Shown: positions 53,537-61,788 of the stretch, in pieces
Numbering within the stretch: position 1 is the stretch's first letter
Layout of the letters: each line of letters begins with the position of its first letter
Source of the DNA: an uncultured Lysobacteraceae bacterium
GTDB taxonomy: Bacteria > Pseudomonadota > Gammaproteobacteria > Xanthomonadales > Xanthomonadaceae
Reading direction: 5' to 3'
DNA: 64,000 bases
NCBI GenBank assembly: GCA_936911875.1
Contig: CAKZGB010000019.1
Span: forward strand, 1 to 64,000
Notes under the pieces: generated by a model
What the model was told of the DNA's origin: nothing
Database searches by the model: none
The model's input: the letters and a program-made list of their open reading frames with translations, nothing else
Made by a program: the position numbers and the translations under genes

Positions 53537-54822
53537 TGAACTCCGAACGCGCACTGCCACCTGATGCCAAGGCCTATCTGGTCGGCGGTGCCGTGCGCGA
53601 TGGCTTGCTTGGCTTGCCGGTGCATGACCGCGATTATGTGGTGACCGGCACCACACCCGAGGCGATGCTGGCGCACGGCTTTCGCGCAGTTGGCGCTGAT
53701 TTCCCGGTGTTTTTGCATCCGCGCACCGGCGAAGAATACGCACTCGCACGAACCGAACGCAAACAAGGTCGCGGCTATACCGGCTTCATTGCGTATGCCG
53801 CACCCGATGTTACGCTGCCCGAGGATCTGGAGCGCCGTGACTTCACCATCAATGCTATCGCGCAGGATGCGGATACGGGCGAGCTGACCGATCCGTTCGG
53901 CGGTGCCCGCGACATTGAAGCGCGAGTCTTACGTCATGTGAGTCCGGCCTTTGCCGAAGATCCGTTGCGCGTGCTGCGGGCTGCACGCTTTATGGCGCGC
54001 TTTGCACCGCTGGGCTTTAGCGTCGCACCCGAGACTGTGGATCTGATACGCGAGATGGTGCGCGCCGGTGAACTGGAACATCTGGTGCCCGAGCGCGTGT
54101 TCAACGAACTGCGTCGTGCGTTGGGTTCGCGCTCACCCGCCGATTTTCTGCGAACCCTGCGCGCATGTGACGCCTTGCAGGTGCTGCTGCCGGAAGTCGA
54201 TGCACTGTACGGCGTGCCGCAACGAGCGGACTATCATCCCGAAGTCGATACCGGCATCCACACCGAACTGGTGCTGACGCAATGCGCCCGGATTGCACCC
54301 GGCGATGAGCTCGTCGGCTTTTGCGGTCTCACCCACGATTTAGGCAAGGCACTGACTCCGGCGGATGTCCTGCCTAGCCATCGCGGTCATGAGCGAGCAG
54401 GGCTTACGCCGTTGCACGGTTTGTGTTCGCGCCTGAAAGTGCCGGCGGAATTTGCGCAGATGGCCGCGATTGTGTGCGCCGAGCATCTCAACATGCATCG
54501 CTTGGGCGAGATGAAGGCCGCCACCATTCACAAACTGCTGCAGCGCATGGATGCGTTCCGTAAGCCCGAACGCGTTCAACTGTTTGTGCAATCGTGCGAA
54601 GCCGATGCCCGCGGCCGCCTGGGTTTGTCAGACTGCGATTATCCCCAAGGCGATTGGTTGCGCGAAGTGTTTGCCGCCGCTGCCGCCGTGCGTGCGACCG
54701 ATGTGGATCCTGCATTGCAGGGAACTGCGATTGGCGCCGCGATCGAGCGGGCGCGAATTCAGTTGATCGGCGAGCGCATGGCCTCGATGCGCGAGAGCAA
54801 CGAGCCTAGCACCGTACGCTGA
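53536..54822 (+). CDS. cca: CCA-adding tRNA nucleotidyltransferase, multifunctional type
   Basis: The enzyme adds or repairs the 3' CCA of tRNAs. The 428-residue protein has the class II motifs GGAVRDGLLGLPVHDRDYVV (metal-binding acids), RRDFTINA and EDPLRVLRAARF. A C-terminal HD domain has HTELVL and THDLGK, as in the E. coli enzyme with phosphatase and phosphodiesterase activity. It is coupled to slt by a TAATG overlap, and its 3' end overlaps the convergent VanZ-like gene by 64 bases. Confidence 0.95.
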   Translation: MNSERALPPDAKAYLVGGAVRDGLLGLPVHDRDYVVTGTTPEAMLAHGFRAVGADFPVFLHPRTGEEYALARTERKQGRGYTGFIAYAAPDVTLPEDLERRDFTINAIAQDADTGELTDPFGGARDIEARVLRHVSPAFAEDPLRVLRAARFMARFAPLGFSVAPETVDLIREMVRAGELEHLVPERVFNELRRALGSRSPADFLRTLRACDALQVLLPEVDALYGVPQRADYHPEVDTGIHTELVLTQCARIAPGDELVGFCGLTHDLGKALTPADVLPSHRGHERAGLTPLHGLCSRLKVPAEFAQMAAIVCAEHLNMHRLGEMKAATIHKLLQRMDAFRKPERVQLFVQSCEADARGRLGLSDCDYPQGDWLREVFAAAAAVRATDVDPALQGTAIGAAIERARIQLIGERMASMRESNEPSTVR

Positions 54823-55163
54823 GCAATCAGCGCTCCAAGCACCACACCCACGCCATCGACAACAAAGTCGGCGAGCTCCGCACTGCGCGTAGCGGTCAGC
54901 ATGCCCTGCGCGATTTCGACGAAGCCGCCTAGTGCGATCAGGATCAGTGCCAACGTGATGATCGTGCGGCCACGGAACAGATTGGCACCGTACAGCGCCA
55001 CTACGGCGTAGCCGACCATGTGCACGACTTTGTCCATGCCAAACGCCATCGGCAGGGGCACATCTTTAGCCGGCATCATCGAGCCGACGATAATCGCCAC
55101 GATCATTAGGATCCAACCCGCCAGCCAGAGCCGCGGGTAGCGCAAATCAGTACGAAAACTCAC
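54759..55163 (-). CDS. VanZ-like membrane protein
   Basis: The 134-residue product has four transmembrane segments and the VanZ-family pattern DKVVHMVGYAVVALYG then GGFVEIAQGML and ELADFVVDGVGVVLGA. Function in non-glycopeptide-resistant bacteria is unknown. It overlaps midA by four bases and ends inside the antisense strand of cca. Confidence 0.82.
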   Translation of the reverse strand: MSFRTDLRYPRLWLAGWILMIVAIIVGSMMPAKDVPLPMAFGMDKVVHMVGYAVVALYGANLFRGRTIITLALILIALGGFVEIAQGMLTATRSAELADFVVDGVGVVLGALIAQRTVLGSLLSRIEAMRSPIN

Positions 55164-56347
55164 AGGCGATAACTCAAGTCACCAACGAGGAATGCGGCGC
55201 CGAAGCTCACATCCTTTTCAAAACCCATCACCTGAAAACGCTCGCCCATTTCCGAAGGCAGCGTCAGACGTTTGACCTCGTTGCGGCGACGCATCTGCAG
55301 TGCGGGATCTTCGATACGTTCGATGCGTTCCATTGCACCTTGCAGTCCGTTGCCGAGCAAGAAGCTGGCTTGCGAACAGTAGCCTGCCATATCAAAGCCG
55401 GCCTCGACACCGGCCTCGGCCAATGCCGTGAAATCGACCGATGCGGTCAGATCCTGCAGACCGGGCCACTGCAGCAAATCGTTATGCGTGCGATGCCGGT
55501 AGAAGGCGCGAACCGTGCCCTGATCGCGATCGCGCTGATAATACTCAGCGCGTGAATAACCGTAATCGACAAACAGCATCGCGCCTTGTTTCATGCCGCC
55601 GCTGATGGCTTGAATCCAGTACGGCAGCTGCGGCAACAGCTCCGACCGGAAACCTTGCGGCATCGGTTCGTGCAACGTCGATTGCACGTGATTGACGGCG
55701 CGTGCCAGAAACTCATCGGCCGCGCGGAACTCGTGCTGCATCGACTCACCATCATTGTCGGCGACGACATAGCCTTCGAGCACTTCACGCTCGTCACCGA
55801 TTTCAAAACGCGAGACGGGCAGCGCATCGATCACCTCGTTGGCAAACAGCACGCCGCGCCAGTCGTAAGGCACGGGACCATCGAGCCATTCGACCAGATC
55901 GAACAGATACGACGGCAAGGCCTCGAACAGCATGGCGCGCTGACGCGCTTTGAGTTGCGCCGATGGCTCCAGAATCAGATAACGGTCGGGCAATGCATCG
56001 AGTTCCATCAGACGCATCAGTGCCACCTTGGCGAAGGCACCCGTACCGCCACCGACCTCGAGGAACTTGGCCTCAGGGCCGAGTTGCTGCAGCACCGGTG
56101 CGACGGATTCGGCCACGCACGCGGCAAAGATAGGGCCCAACTCGGGTGCGGTGACGAAATCGCCTTCGTCACCGAACTTGCTGGCACCTGCAGAGTAATA
56201 GCCAAGACCCGGCGCATACATTGCCAGTTCCATATAGCGCGAGAACGGAATGCCGTTCTGGGCGCGAGCCTCGTCTGCAATCAAAGTGTGCAGGCGTTCG
56301 CTGTGTTCCAGTGCCTCGGACGAAGGCTGCGGTAAGGAGTCGCTCAT
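55160..56347 (-). CDS. MidA/NDUFAF7-type SAM-dependent methyltransferase
   Basis: The 395-residue protein has the class I methyltransferase motif FLEVGGGTGAFA, the RYLILEPSAQLKARQR strand, FANEVIDALPV and the LFVDYGYSRAEYY segment that marks this family. In eukaryotes the orthologue methylates an arginine of a respiratory complex I subunit; the bacterial role is less clear. Four-base overlaps join it to folB upstream and to the VanZ-like gene downstream. Confidence 0.9.
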   Translation of the reverse strand: MSDSLPQPSSEALEHSERLHTLIADEARAQNGIPFSRYMELAMYAPGLGYYSAGASKFGDEGDFVTAPELGPIFAACVAESVAPVLQQLGPEAKFLEVGGGTGAFAKVALMRLMELDALPDRYLILEPSAQLKARQRAMLFEALPSYLFDLVEWLDGPVPYDWRGVLFANEVIDALPVSRFEIGDEREVLEGYVVADNDGESMQHEFRAADEFLARAVNHVQSTLHEPMPQGFRSELLPQLPYWIQAISGGMKQGAMLFVDYGYSRAEYYQRDRDQGTVRAFYRHRTHNDLLQWPGLQDLTASVDFTALAEAGVEAGFDMAGYCSQASFLLGNGLQGAMERIERIEDPALQMRRRNEVKRLTLPSEMGERFQVMGFEKDVSFGAAFLVGDLSYRL

Positions 56348-56739
56348 ACAGTGGCCTCGGCGCGACGGGCGCTGACTTCGATGCCAACGGCACGGCAGTT
56401 TTCATAGATATCAAGCTTGCTGCTGCGGACAGTGCAAGCCACGACCGGAGGCTGGCTCATGCAGACGTCGACAATCGCTTCGACCAGTGTCTCCTGCAGA
56501 TTGAAGTGCCGCGATGCGACCAGGCCATCAATTTCAGTGCGAATGAAGTCGTAGTCGACGACGGTGTTGATGTCATCGTTCTGTGCCGACCACTGATTGC
56601 CCAATTCCAGTCGCACATCGAGCGCCAGACGTTGAGGCGCTTCGAGTTCGCGCGGATAGATGCCGATGTTGGCCATCACAATGTACTGATCGAGCACGAT
56701 GGCCGCGCCGGTGATCTGCCAAGCAGTAGTGGTGCTCAT
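56344..56739 (-). CDS. folB: Dihydroneopterin aldolase
   Basis: The 131-residue enzyme acts in folate synthesis, converting dihydroneopterin to 6-hydroxymethyl-dihydropterin. Visible are MANIGIYPRELEAPQRLALDV and the TVVDYDFIRTEIDGLV segment, then NLQETLVEAI with the pterin-binding Glu. The overlap with a pteridine-reductase-like gene supports a pterin pathway role. Confidence 0.88.
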   Translation of the reverse strand: MSTTTAWQITGAAIVLDQYIVMANIGIYPRELEAPQRLALDVRLELGNQWSAQNDDINTVVDYDFIRTEIDGLVASRHFNLQETLVEAIVDVCMSQPPVVACTVRSSKLDIYENCRAVGIEVSARRAEATV

Positions 56740-57530
56740 GATTCGGATTCAATCTCAAACATAATGTCCCGCTTGAGCGGGAACAGGTGCTGACCGCCAT
56801 CGACGATCAGAGTGGTGCCGGTGACGGCTTCGGCTTGCAGTAAATACCCAACGGCCTGTGCGATGTCCAACGGCGTGCTGGAACGACCCAGCGGTGTGAC
56901 GCGGTGCGCCTGATCGAAGTTGGCATCGGACTGATCACCGCTATGCAATGTAATGCCGGGTGCCACGGCACACACGCGAGTGTGCGGACCCATTTCCAGT
57001 GCCAGCATGCGGGTCACGCCTTCGAGTGCGATCTTGCTGATGGTGTACGAAAAGAAATCCGGGTTGAGGTTGTACACCTTCTGATCAATGACGTTGACGA
57101 CGCAACGACGTTGAGCGGCCGGTGCTTGGGCATGCAATAAAGACGCCAGCTGCACGGGAGCGCGCAGATTGATGTCCTGATGCTGCTGCCACAACGTCCA
57201 ATCGGGCTGATCGCCACGGTCGAATACGAACAATGCGGCACTGTTCACCACGGCCTGGATCGATCCCATCGCCTGCACGCATTGTGCAAAGAACGCGGCA
57301 GTGGCCTGCAGATCGGACAGATCACAACCCAATGCCAGTGCGCGCACACCCAAGCCGCGCGCGGCCTGCGCCACCTGTTCGGCCCCGTCTGCGGAACGAT
57401 GGAAATGCACAATCACATCCCAACCGTTTGCGGCCAGATGCTCGACTACCGCCCGACCGATCCGTCGACCGCCACCGGTCACGATGACGCAACCCTTAGC
57501 GCTCGGTTCGGTGGTATTGATGCCGGTCAT
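56736..57530 (-). CDS. Short-chain dehydrogenase, FolM/pteridine-reductase-like
   Basis: The 264-residue SDR has the cofactor motif TGGGRRIG, whose Arg pair after the glycines suggests NADP, plus VVNSAALF, and YTISK with catalytic Tyr and Lys. The RRIG variant and the proximity to folB fit dihydromonapterin/pteridine reductases (FolM). The substrate is inferred from this context. Both ends overlap neighbours by four bases (tsaD, folB). Confidence 0.82.
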   Translation of the reverse strand: MTGINTTEPSAKGCVIVTGGGRRIGRAVVEHLAANGWDVIVHFHRSADGAEQVAQAARGLGVRALALGCDLSDLQATAAFFAQCVQAMGSIQAVVNSAALFVFDRGDQPDWTLWQQHQDINLRAPVQLASLLHAQAPAAQRRCVVNVIDQKVYNLNPDFFSYTISKIALEGVTRMLALEMGPHTRVCAVAPGITLHSGDQSDANFDQAHRVTPLGRSSTPLDIAQAVGYLLQAEAVTGTTLIVDGGQHLFPLKRDIMFEIESES

Positions 57531-58588
57531 GTCAGCGATCCTGCATTCTCGGAGTGAGTCATTGTCGATAGCGAAGGCAGTGTCGCCATATCCCAGCGCG
57601 GCTGCACTGTAATTTCCGGGCCTTGCTGTTGTCCGGCCAATAATCGGAGCGCGCCGGCATAAGCAATCATGGCGCCGTTATCGGTGCAGAACGCAGGACG
57701 CGGAAAATGCACGCGCCCGTCGCGCTCGACCATCAGCTGCTGCAGACGTGCCCGCAAATTGCGATTGGCACCCACGCCACCGGCAACCACCAACGTATCG
57801 CAGCCGGTGGCATCCAAGGCGCGTTCGCACTTAATGGTCAGCGTATCGACAACCGCTTCTTCAAAACCGCGCGCAATGTCGCGTTGCGTCTGCTCGGTCT
57901 GATCGGATTGCTGCCAGGCCATCAGCACTTGCGTCTTGAGGCCACTGAAACTGAATTGCAGCCCCGGACGGTCGGTCATCGGTCTGGTGAACTTAAAGCG
58001 GCCCGCCGTGCCTTCGAGCGCTAATTGCGCCAGCAATGGACCGCCGGGATACGGCAATCCCATGAGCTTTGCAGTCTTGTCGAAGGCCTCGCCGGCCGCA
58101 TCATCTAAGGTGTCGCCGCGCAGTTCGTAATCGCCGATGCCGCGCACGTGAATTAGCTGGGTGTGACCGCCGGAGACCAGCAGTGCCACAAACGGCGGTC
58201 TGAGCTGATCCCGGGCCTCGGGCTCGAGCAAGGGAGCCAGCAGGTGGCCCTCCATATGGTGGACGCCGACCGCCGGCACCCCTAGACTCCAGGCCACGGT
58301 CCGGGCCACGCCCGCCCCCACCAGCAACGCGCCGACCAGGCCGGGGCCTGCGGTATAGGCCACGCCGTCCAGATCGGCCAGTTTCAGGCCGGATTCGGCC
58401 AGGGTGTCGCGGATCAGGGGGACCAGTTTGCGCACATGATCGCGCGAGGCCAGCTCGGGGACCACCCCGCCGTAGAGGGCGTGCAGGTCGATCTGGCTGA
58501 ACAAATGATGGGCCAGAAGCCCGTTTTCGGTATCGAAAACAGCTACTCCGGTCTCATCACAACTGGTTTCAATGCCTAGCACTCGCAT
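57527..58588 (-). CDS. tsaD: tRNA N6-adenosine threonylcarbamoyltransferase
   Basis: TsaD transfers threonylcarbamoyl to A37 of ANN-decoding tRNAs. The 353-residue ASKHA-fold protein has GIETSCDETGVAV, the metal motif HHMEGH, LLVSGGHTQL, SFSGLKT and VAGGVGANRNLR, all family hallmarks. It diverges from rpsU, as in many proteobacteria, and heads a five-gene chain of four-base overlaps. Confidence 0.96.
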   Translation of the reverse strand: MRVLGIETSCDETGVAVFDTENGLLAHHLFSQIDLHALYGGVVPELASRDHVRKLVPLIRDTLAESGLKLADLDGVAYTAGPGLVGALLVGAGVARTVAWSLGVPAVGVHHMEGHLLAPLLEPEARDQLRPPFVALLVSGGHTQLIHVRGIGDYELRGDTLDDAAGEAFDKTAKLMGLPYPGGPLLAQLALEGTAGRFKFTRPMTDRPGLQFSFSGLKTQVLMAWQQSDQTEQTQRDIARGFEEAVVDTLTIKCERALDATGCDTLVVAGGVGANRNLRARLQQLMVERDGRVHFPRPAFCTDNGAMIAYAGALRLLAGQQQGPEITVQPRWDMATLPSLSTMTHSENAGSLT

Positions 58589-58604
58589 GAGTTAAGTGTA
58601 GGGC

Positions 58605-58634
58605 TTGCACAGCGGGATTTAAACCCCGTATAAT
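58605..58634 (+). promoter_or_regulatory. Sigma70-type promoter of rpsU
   Basis: TTGCAC (58605-58610) and a perfect TATAAT (58629-58634) are 18 bases apart, with start of transcription expected near 58641. It lies in the 96-base gap between tsaD and rpsU. Confidence 0.8.
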
Positions 58635-58684
58635 AGTCGGCTCACTGGCACTAGTGCCTAACCCTATTCCGAGATCAATCAGTT

Positions 58685-58900
58685 ATGCCAAGCGTAAAAG
58701 TCCGCGAAAACGAGCCGTTTGAGTTCGCACTCCGCCGTTTCAAGCGCACTTGCGAAAAGGCCGGCGTCCTCGCCGAAACCCGCAAGCGCGAATTCTACGA
58801 AAAGCCCACGCAAGAACGCAAGCGCAAGGCGGCTGCAGCCGTTAAGCGTCAGTCGCGTCGCACCTCGCGCGATGTGACCAAGCGTCAACGCATGTACTAA
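58685..58900 (+). CDS. rpsU: 30S ribosomal protein S21
   Basis: The 71-residue basic protein matches S21 end to end: MPSVKVRENEPFEFALRRFK, then the Cys and GVL segment and the Arg/Lys-rich C terminus. It assists translation initiation on the 30S subunit. A strong promoter precedes it, and a terminator follows before yqeY, so it can be expressed well above dnaG. Confidence 0.98.
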   Translation: MPSVKVRENEPFEFALRRFKRTCEKAGVLAETRKREFYEKPTQERKRKAAAAVKRQSRRTSRDVTKRQRMY

Positions 58901-58954
58901 TCGCCTTTCGATCCTGAGTGGCGCGACGTTTTACGTTGCCGCCTTCGGATCCGC

Positions 58955-58989
58955 AAAGAGCCGGTCGCGGGTTTCGCAGCCGGCTTTTT
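58955..58989 (+). terminator. Terminator/attenuator after rpsU
   Basis: A nine-pair outer stem (one G-U) with an inner GCG/CGC pairing is followed by TTTTT (58985-58989). It sits between rpsU and yqeY, where the classic macromolecular-synthesis operon has its internal terminator. Confidence 0.85.
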
Positions 58990-59022
58990 GTGTTTTCTGT
59001 CCTGTACTGACCGGAGCCTCCC

Positions 59023-59469
59023 ATGAGCCTTAAGACCCAACTAACCGATGACATGAAGACCGCCATGAAGGCGGGCGAAAAAGAACGTCTGGCCGTGATC
59101 CGCCTGATCAACGCCGATATCAAGCGTCGTGAGGTCGATGAGCGCATCGAACTCGATGACACGCAGGTCCTGGCCGTGCTCGAAAAAATGGTCAAGCAGC
59201 GCAAAGATTCCATCAGCCAGTTCGAAGCCGCCGGTCGTACCGACCTGGCCGACATCGAAAAGGCTGAAATGGCCGTGATCGAGGCTTACTTGCCGGCCAA
59301 GATGTCCGAAGCCGAGATTCAGGTCGCGGTCGATGCTGCCATCGCCGCCACCGGTGCCGCTGCACCTGCCGACATGGGCAAGGTCATGGGCATGCTCAAG
59401 CCGCAGTTGGCCGGTAAGGCCGATATGGGCCTGGTGTCGCAGCTGATCAAGAAGTCGCTGAGCGCCTGA
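59023..59469 (+). CDS. yqeY: GatB/YqeY domain protein
   Basis: The 148-residue cytoplasmic protein has the YqeY pattern: MKAGEKERLAVIRLINADIK, VLEKMVKQRKDSISQFE, EAYLPAKMSEAEI and GKVMGMLKPQLAGKADM. It resembles the tail domain of the GatB amidotransferase subunit; its own role is unsettled. It lies between rpsU and dnaG as usual. Confidence 0.93.
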   Translation: MSLKTQLTDDMKTAMKAGEKERLAVIRLINADIKRREVDERIELDDTQVLAVLEKMVKQRKDSISQFEAAGRTDLADIEKAEMAVIEAYLPAKMSEAEIQVAVDAAIAATGAAAPADMGKVMGMLKPQLAGKADMGLVSQLIKKSLSA

Positions 59470-59483
59470 CCTACACTGTAACG

Positions 59484-61223
59484 ATGGGACGCCTTTCCGA
59501 CGCTTTCATCGATGACCTGCTGAGCCGGACCGACATTGTCGAAATTGTCGGCAACCGCATTCCGCTGAAAAAACAGGGCCGCGATTACGCGGCCCGTTGT
59601 CCTTTTCACGATGAGCGCTCGGCTTCGTTTACGGTCTCGCCGACTAAGCAGTTCTATCACTGCTTCGGTTGCGGTGCGCACGGTTCGGCCATCAGCTTTC
59701 TGATGCAATACGATCGGCTCGAGTTTCTCGATGCCATCGAAGAACTCGCACAGCGCGCCGGCATGGAAATTCCGCGCGACGACAAACAGTTCAAGCGCAA
59801 TCCCGACTCCGAGGACTTGTATAGCGTCATGCAAGCCTGCTCGGCGTTCTACCGTCGTCAGCTCGAAACCAATCCGCAAGCGCAGGCCTATCTGCAGCAG
59901 CGCGGTCTTGATGATGCAACCGTCGCCCACTTCCACATCGGTTTTGCGCCCGAGGGATTTGACGGCGTCCGCAGTGCCATCGGCACCACTCCGCAAAAGC
60001 AGCAGCTGCTGCAACGTACGGGCATGCTGTCGAACAATGATCGCGGCCATGTCTACGACAAGTTCCGCAAGCGCATCATGTTTCCGATTGCGGATCGCCG
60101 CGGTCGCACGATTGCGTTTGGCGGACGCGTCATCGACAAAGACGATGCGCCCAAATATCTGAACTCGCCCGAGACTGAACTGTTTCACAAAGGCCGCGAG
60201 TTGTATGGCCTGTGGCAAGTGCGCCAGGCTCACAGCAAGATTCCGTATCTGCTAGTTGTCGAAGGCTACATGGACGTCGTCGCGCTGTATCAGTACGGCA
60301 TCAATACCGCGGTCGCCACGTTAGGCACGGCCACGACGCCGGAGCATGCCGACTTGCTGTTCCGTAATGCGGACACGGTGGTGTTTGCGTTTGACGGCGA
60401 CAATGCCGGTCGTAAAGCCGCGTGGAAAGCCGCAGAATCCGTGCTGCCGCGCATGAAGGAAGGCCTGCAGGCGTTCTTTATGTTCCTGCCCGATGGCGAA
60501 GATCCCGACAGCCTGATTCGCAAGGAAGGCAAGGCCGGCTTCGATTTACTGCGCGAGCAAGCGACACCCCTGTCGGATTTCTTTGTCGATCATTTGTCCG
60601 AAGGCCTGAATCTCACCACGCTCGAGGGCCGCAGCCGTTTTGCGGCGCTGGCCAAACCGTGGCTGGCACAATTGCCCGATGGCACCTTCGCCGATCTGAT
60701 GAAGCAGCGCATCCGTCAGCTCGCCCGCTTTGATGACAGCAATGACAGTGCCTCGTCCGGACAAGGTGCCGGCATGGCCATCGCGCGACGTAGCCGGGCT
60801 GCCGTACCGGTCGCCAAGCGTTCATTGGTTCGCAGCGTGATCTCGCTGTTGCTGCAACAGCCGGCATTGGGTCTCGAGCTGCAACCGCCCTACTCGTTTG
60901 CACAGCTGCGGTTGCCGGGTATCGCCTTGCTGGTCGATCTGCTCGAACGCATCGAGGCACGCCCGGAAATCAACACGGCGTCCTTGCTCGATACGTACGA
61001 CGGCACCGAACACGAAGCGGCGCTACGCAAGCTAGCCGCAGTCTCAGTACCGGCTGAAGCAGAAATGCTGGCGCAGGAATTCAACGATGCCGTGGATCAG
61101 CTTGAACAGCGCATGCTCGAACAGCGCCTGGGTGAACTGCAGGAACTGCAACGTCGCGATGCGATGTCGACGGACGATGTGCGCGAACTGCTGGAACTGC
61201 TGCAGCAACGCGCATCACGCTAA
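59484..61223 (+). CDS. dnaG: DNA primase
   Basis: DnaG makes RNA primers for replication. The 579-residue protein has the CHC2 zinc finger (Cys39, His42, Cys60, Cys63), the catalytic core with NSPETELFHKG, the TOPRIM motif LVVEGYMDVV and DFGD-type acids as FAFDGDNAGRKA. A C-terminal helical DnaB-interaction domain follows. It lies 14 bases after yqeY. No rpoD follows; the next gene is convergent. Confidence 0.97.
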   Translation: MGRLSDAFIDDLLSRTDIVEIVGNRIPLKKQGRDYAARCPFHDERSASFTVSPTKQFYHCFGCGAHGSAISFLMQYDRLEFLDAIEELAQRAGMEIPRDDKQFKRNPDSEDLYSVMQACSAFYRRQLETNPQAQAYLQQRGLDDATVAHFHIGFAPEGFDGVRSAIGTTPQKQQLLQRTGMLSNNDRGHVYDKFRKRIMFPIADRRGRTIAFGGRVIDKDDAPKYLNSPETELFHKGRELYGLWQVRQAHSKIPYLLVVEGYMDVVALYQYGINTAVATLGTATTPEHADLLFRNADTVVFAFDGDNAGRKAAWKAAESVLPRMKEGLQAFFMFLPDGEDPDSLIRKEGKAGFDLLREQATPLSDFFVDHLSEGLNLTTLEGRSRFAALAKPWLAQLPDGTFADLMKQRIRQLARFDDSNDSASSGQGAGMAIARRSRAAVPVAKRSLVRSVISLLLQQPALGLELQPPYSFAQLRLPGIALLVDLLERIEARPEINTASLLDTYDGTEHEAALRKLAAVSVPAEAEMLAQEFNDAVDQLEQRMLEQRLGELQELQRRDAMSTDDVRELLELLQQRASR

Positions 61224-61245
61224 ATCTGCAAGTTAACGCAACGCG

Positions 61246-61722
61246 TCAGGAATCGATCGTCTCAAAGCTGATCTTGCCGTTGGTCTCGAGCAGCGCCACC
61301 CGAATGCTATCGACTTCATCGATATTGTTCTCGCGCATGGCCTCGCGAAAATCGGCTTTGCTGACCAGCTCACGACGCAATACGTCGGGCAGCAGACGGC
61401 CATCGCGTGCCAACACTACCGCTTGACCCTCAATGATGCGTTCGGCCGTTTTACTGCGCGAGGTGGCCAACGCCGTAATCCAGTTCAGAGCTACCAGCGT
61501 GACGCTCAAAATCAGCGCAGCCGTCAGTGAGTTATCGCCGCCATTCATGCCGTTCTGTACGGCATTGCCGATCAGAATCAGCATCACCAGATCAAACGGC
61601 GTGAACTGACCTACTGCCCGCTTGCCGGACAGCCGGATCAGCACCATCACACCCAGAAATACCAGCGCCGCGCGCAGGACGAAAACCCACCACGGGGCCG
61701 ATAACGCGATCAGATCGTTCAC
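61246..61722 (-). CDS. DUF421 (YetF/YcaP family) membrane protein
   Basis: The 158-residue product has two or three N-terminal membrane segments, the signature RLSGKRAVGQFTPFDLVMLI, and a cytoplasmic C-terminal domain (IIEGQAVVLARDGRLLPDVL then MRENNIDEVDSIRVALLETNG). Function is unknown, with stress or envelope roles suggested for relatives. It converges with dnaG and diverges from the S9 peptidase. Confidence 0.88.
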   Translation of the reverse strand: MNDLIALSAPWWVFVLRAALVFLGVMVLIRLSGKRAVGQFTPFDLVMLILIGNAVQNGMNGGDNSLTAALILSVTLVALNWITALATSRSKTAERIIEGQAVVLARDGRLLPDVLRRELVSKADFREAMRENNIDEVDSIRVALLETNGKISFETIDS

Positions 61723-61788
61723 AGTGAAGTCCGTCCGGGAAACTTGTATTACAGTAATCCAATCCCAGTTATAAAATGGACATGGCGC

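Noticed and set aside
54488..54809. Small open frames on both strands within cca
   Set aside because: All lie inside the identified cca gene in other frames with no independent support.
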